From NCBI RefSeq assembly GCF_011045125.1, contig NZ_JAAKZF010000024.1, forward strand, positions 1 through 64,000: a DNA stretch of 64,000 nucleotides. Direction: 5' to 3'. The DNA is from Allomesorhizobium camelthorni (GTDB lineage Bacteria; Pseudomonadota; Alphaproteobacteria; Rhizobiales; Rhizobiaceae). The stretch's first letter is position 1. Every line of letters starts with the position of its first letter. The notes beneath the pieces are model-generated. The model saw nothing but the letters and a program-made list of their open reading frames with translations, made no database searches and had not been told where the DNA came from. Made by a program: the position numbers and the translations under genes. Of this stretch, positions 61,739 through 64,000 are shown piece after piece.

Positions 61739-63628
61739 GTGAGAAGGCGGACTTTCCTTGGCGGCACCGCCGTTTTTCTTTCCGGGTTTCCGTGGGCCCA
61801 AGGTTTTGCGCGACCGGAACCGCGGACACATGCTGCGATTGTGATTGGCGTCCAAGATACGTCGGGTCTTCCGTCGCTCTTCTCCGCCATCCCTCAAGCC
61901 AAAATGTTCTCGAATTTGCTCACACACGAAGGCTACGATGTGCGCCTGCACATCGACCAAGGTATATCCGGGGATGAGCGTCGTAATCTGCTGCACGCAA
62001 TCAAGACCAGCGTTTCGACGATCGCCGATCCGACGACCTTGACCCTGACCCAACTCGTCATCTACTTCACAGGTCACGGACTCTGGTCGCCCCAGGAGGG
62101 GGACGTGTGGCTTCTGCCTAACGCTTTGAGCGATTCGGACCAGGCAATCCACGTCAGAAGCCTAGAACAACTGGCCTATACTTCGGGCATTAGGAACGTC
62201 GTCATCGTCTCGGACGCATGCCGTTCCCCTGCGAACGACTATGGTCAGCAACTGATCAAGGGATCGGGCCTACTGCCCACCAATGACCGCAACTCGCGGG
62301 TCGACATCGACTGGTTCTACTCCTCGCGATGGGCGAAGCCCGCCTACGAAGTTGAGGTCGCGGCCCAGAAGTTCGAGAGCATCTTCTCGAAGGCCATGCT
62401 CAACGCCTTCACGGACCCGCCCGATTGGATCCTCTCGGACATCGATGGGCGGTCCGTCATCCCCAACGAGATGCTGAAGGAGTTCCTCTATTCCGAGACC
62501 GAGAGGCTGACTGTCGCCCTTGGTCTCTACGAGGATGTCTCGCCCTTCATATCCACTGCGTCGAGTGCCAACGTTTACATTGCCGGGCCGTACAGTCTTG
62601 ACACGATCATGAACGAGACGGACACCATGATCGAGACGGACACAGGCTGGCTTCAGCGCACGCCTTCCGATCAGCAGGTCTTCGCGCAGGTCTTCGCGCA
62701 AACCGGGCTGCCTGTCACCACGACGAAGAGCTTGCCTAGAACCGACGAGTACGAGGCCAATCTCGAGCAGCGGATACATCGTCTCCAGGAGCAGCAGCAG
62801 AAAATCACCCCCATGCGCGATCTGGACTTGGGCGCGGCCAGTGCCGGCATCGCCATCTATAACGGTCTCGTCGCTGACGTCGCGGGATCGACGGAAGTCC
62901 ATTCTCTCGGCCGGCGACGAGAAGGTAGAGATGGCGAAGGCGTCTATGAAGTGAGCATTTTTGGTGCCGAAGCCGCTGAGACGGGTGAAACCGCGATCCT
63001 ATCGTTTGCGAACGGGAGCGGATGCGTGCTGGCGCTGCTGCGGGGCTACATCGCCCACGTTTTCGCGGATGAGTCCGGTGTCGACATGATCGCCTACGAA
63101 CCGATCCCCGGTTCCGACGCACATTACGAGTTCCAAGCACAAGGGGACAGACTGAGGGATTTGCGGTCCTTGCTGACCCTTGCACTCAGGAATGGGGTGT
63201 TCGGGATCGACAACTCTTTGGCCGAGGCATCAGGGGACGCCGAAAGTTTCGCCGATCAGATCAGGTATTTGAAGTTTTCGGACCCGACACTCGGGATCTA
63301 TGCTGCCTATGCTTACGCGCAAGCAGGCATCCAGGAGGAAGTTCGCGAGATCCTTGAAATTCAGACACGGGGGAACTTAATTGCGCGGATCTTCGACAAC
63401 GTCCTTCTCGCGCAGCCGACCAGGGCGGAAGGGGCCGAGCTGCTTGCCGGTGTAGTGCCGTTCTGCCCCATGCTCAGGAACGGGTGGGAATTCCTCCGAG
63501 TCAAAGGCGTCGGACTGCCCGAGGCCGTAAACCGGGCCGGTCCCTATCTGAGAAACAGCGTCTGGACTTCCTTTGACCAGCCCGGCATCGAAATTCTCAT
63601 GGACGCTCTCAGATCTGGAGAAATTTGA
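61739..63628 (+). CDS. Tat-exported caspase-family protease (peptidase C14-like)
   Basis: The protein has 629 residues. The GTG start at 61739 (GGGGGA nine bases upstream) gives VRRRTFLGGTAVFLSGFPWA, a twin-arginine signal. The p20-like domain has AAIVIGVQDTSGLPSLFSAI, the catalytic His113 in VIYFTGHGLW, and Cys161 in VVIVSDACRSP. An HLQEQQ-like coil and about 250 residues of unknown fold follow (e.g. ILSFANGSGCVLALLRGYIA, LKFSDPTLGIYAAYAYAQAG). Caspase-like proteases usually act in cell-death or conflict pathways. Export by Tat is unusual for such a protein. A similarly exported hydrolase gene follows. Confidence 0.83.
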   Translation: MRRRTFLGGTAVFLSGFPWAQGFARPEPRTHAAIVIGVQDTSGLPSLFSAIPQAKMFSNLLTHEGYDVRLHIDQGISGDERRNLLHAIKTSVSTIADPTTLTLTQLVIYFTGHGLWSPQEGDVWLLPNALSDSDQAIHVRSLEQLAYTSGIRNVVIVSDACRSPANDYGQQLIKGSGLLPTNDRNSRVDIDWFYSSRWAKPAYEVEVAAQKFESIFSKAMLNAFTDPPDWILSDIDGRSVIPNEMLKEFLYSETERLTVALGLYEDVSPFISTASSANVYIAGPYSLDTIMNETDTMIETDTGWLQRTPSDQQVFAQVFAQTGLPVTTTKSLPRTDEYEANLEQRIHRLQEQQQKITPMRDLDLGAASAGIAIYNGLVADVAGSTEVHSLGRRREGRDGEGVYEVSIFGAEAAETGETAILSFANGSGCVLALLRGYIAHVFADESGVDMIAYEPIPGSDAHYEFQAQGDRLRDLRSLLTLALRNGVFGIDNSLAEASGDAESFADQIRYLKFSDPTLGIYAAYAYAQAGIQEEVREILEIQTRGNLIARIFDNVLLAQPTRAEGAELLAGVVPFCPMLRNGWEFLRVKGVGLPEAVNRAGPYLRNSVWTSFDQPGIEILMDALRSGEI

Positions 63629-63670
63629 GGGACTGGCTCAGCCCGTCACATACCTTGCGGAGCGAAACGT

Positions 63671-64000
63671 ATGGCCAACTTCGACAGGCGCGCTTTCATC
63701 TCGTCATTTTCAGGAGCCGCACTGGCTCTCTCCGGCTTGGGCCGGCATGCCTCCGCTACGAATGGCGTCCGCATCGTAATGATCCACGGCTGTTGCCAGC
63801 CCGACCGGTCGGCCGAGGAAATCGGGCAGCAGTGGCTGGCCGCGCTTAAATCCGGGGCAGCCGCGGCCGGGCTCCACGTCCCGCAAGATGTCGAATTCGT
63901 TTTCCCATACTACGGTGCCAAGCTCGGTGAATGGATCGAGAGATACAGCGTTAAGCCAACCACCAGCATCGTCTCCAAGGGCAATTCGCACCAGGACGAC
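63671..64000 (+). CDS. Tat-exported alpha/beta hydrolase-like protein (partial, runs off the window)
   Basis: From ATG 63671 (GGAG eight bases upstream) the frame is open to the end of the window for 110 codons. MANFDRRAFISSFSGAALAL has a twin-arginine motif and hydrophobic core. GVRIVMIHGCCQPDRSAEEI resembles the first strand and oxyanion turn of lipase-like alpha/beta hydrolases, and EFVFPYYGAKLGEWIE follows. The nucleophile elbow would lie beyond the window. It starts 43 bases after the caspase-like gene and is likely co-transcribed. Confidence 0.65.
   Translation, partial: MANFDRRAFISSFSGAALALSGLGRHASATNGVRIVMIHGCCQPDRSAEEIGQQWLAALKSGAAAAGLHVPQDVEFVFPYYGAKLGEWIERYSVKPTTSIVSKGNSHQDD

Noticed and set aside
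1-64000. tRNA, rRNA, CRISPR array, intact prophage
   Set aside because: No cloverleaf-like tRNA sequence, no regularly spaced direct repeats and no phage structural or integrase genes were recognised by eye. A covariance-model scan would be needed to exclude small RNAs.

Overview
The window is about 64 kb of GC-rich DNA from an alphaproteobacterium, most likely Hyphomicrobiales or Sphingomonadales. I infer this from the high-GC codon use, the ExoF/ExoP/ExoY-like exopolysaccharide (EPS) machinery, abundant Tat signals and the regulator types. No rRNA, tRNA, CRISPR array or intact insertion sequence was recognised. 

Positions 1-46600 form one large EPS locus. It holds GDP-mannose supply genes (phosphomannomutase and a guanylyltransferase fused to an AGE-type isomerase, 1866-5808). 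It also holds an ExoP-like co-polymerase, an ExoY-like priming transferase, an ExoF-like export protein and seven glycosyltransferases (6.5-23.4 kb). A Wzx flippase (23.5-25.0 kb), a Wzy-like polymerase (43.7-45.2 kb), a pyruvyl transferase and an O-acyltransferase complete the assembly set. Two secreted glycoside hydrolase-like proteins (25.8-28.6 kb) probably trim the polymer. A nucleotide-sugar block (30.1-39.2 kb, plus the dehydratase at 113) looks like branched-chain or amino deoxysugar synthesis: cytidylyltransferase-like enzyme, 3,5-epimerase, C-methyltransferase, PIG-L deacetylase and PLP aminotransferase. 

A regulatory node lies at 39.4-42.6 kb. It has a GalE-like protein whose catalytic Tyr is Phe and which carries a C-terminal LuxR helix-turn-helix, a convergent NarL/LuxR regulator with a degenerate receiver, and a Crp/Fnr regulator. 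I consider the GalE-LuxR fusion the most novel item here. 

Positions 46.6-53.9 kb are an accessory stretch: small hypotheticals, an animal-type heme peroxidase, a frameshifted DUF2235 hydrolase, an FAD oxidoreductase, and a graveyard of IS110, ISAs1-like and other remnants. 

Positions 54.1-64 kb hold a second distinctive block. On the minus strand a large tandem class III cyclase-AAA-TPR protein overlaps a radical SAM gene. Divergently there are a Tat lipoprotein amidohydrolase, a Tat-exported caspase-like protease and a Tat-exported hydrolase cut by the window end. 

Several genes carry single-base frameshifts, mostly at homopolymers (wzx, an XRE regulator, DUF2235 three times, a coiled-coil gene). 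Either the assembly has homopolymer indel errors or several genes are decaying or phase-variable; raw reads would settle this.
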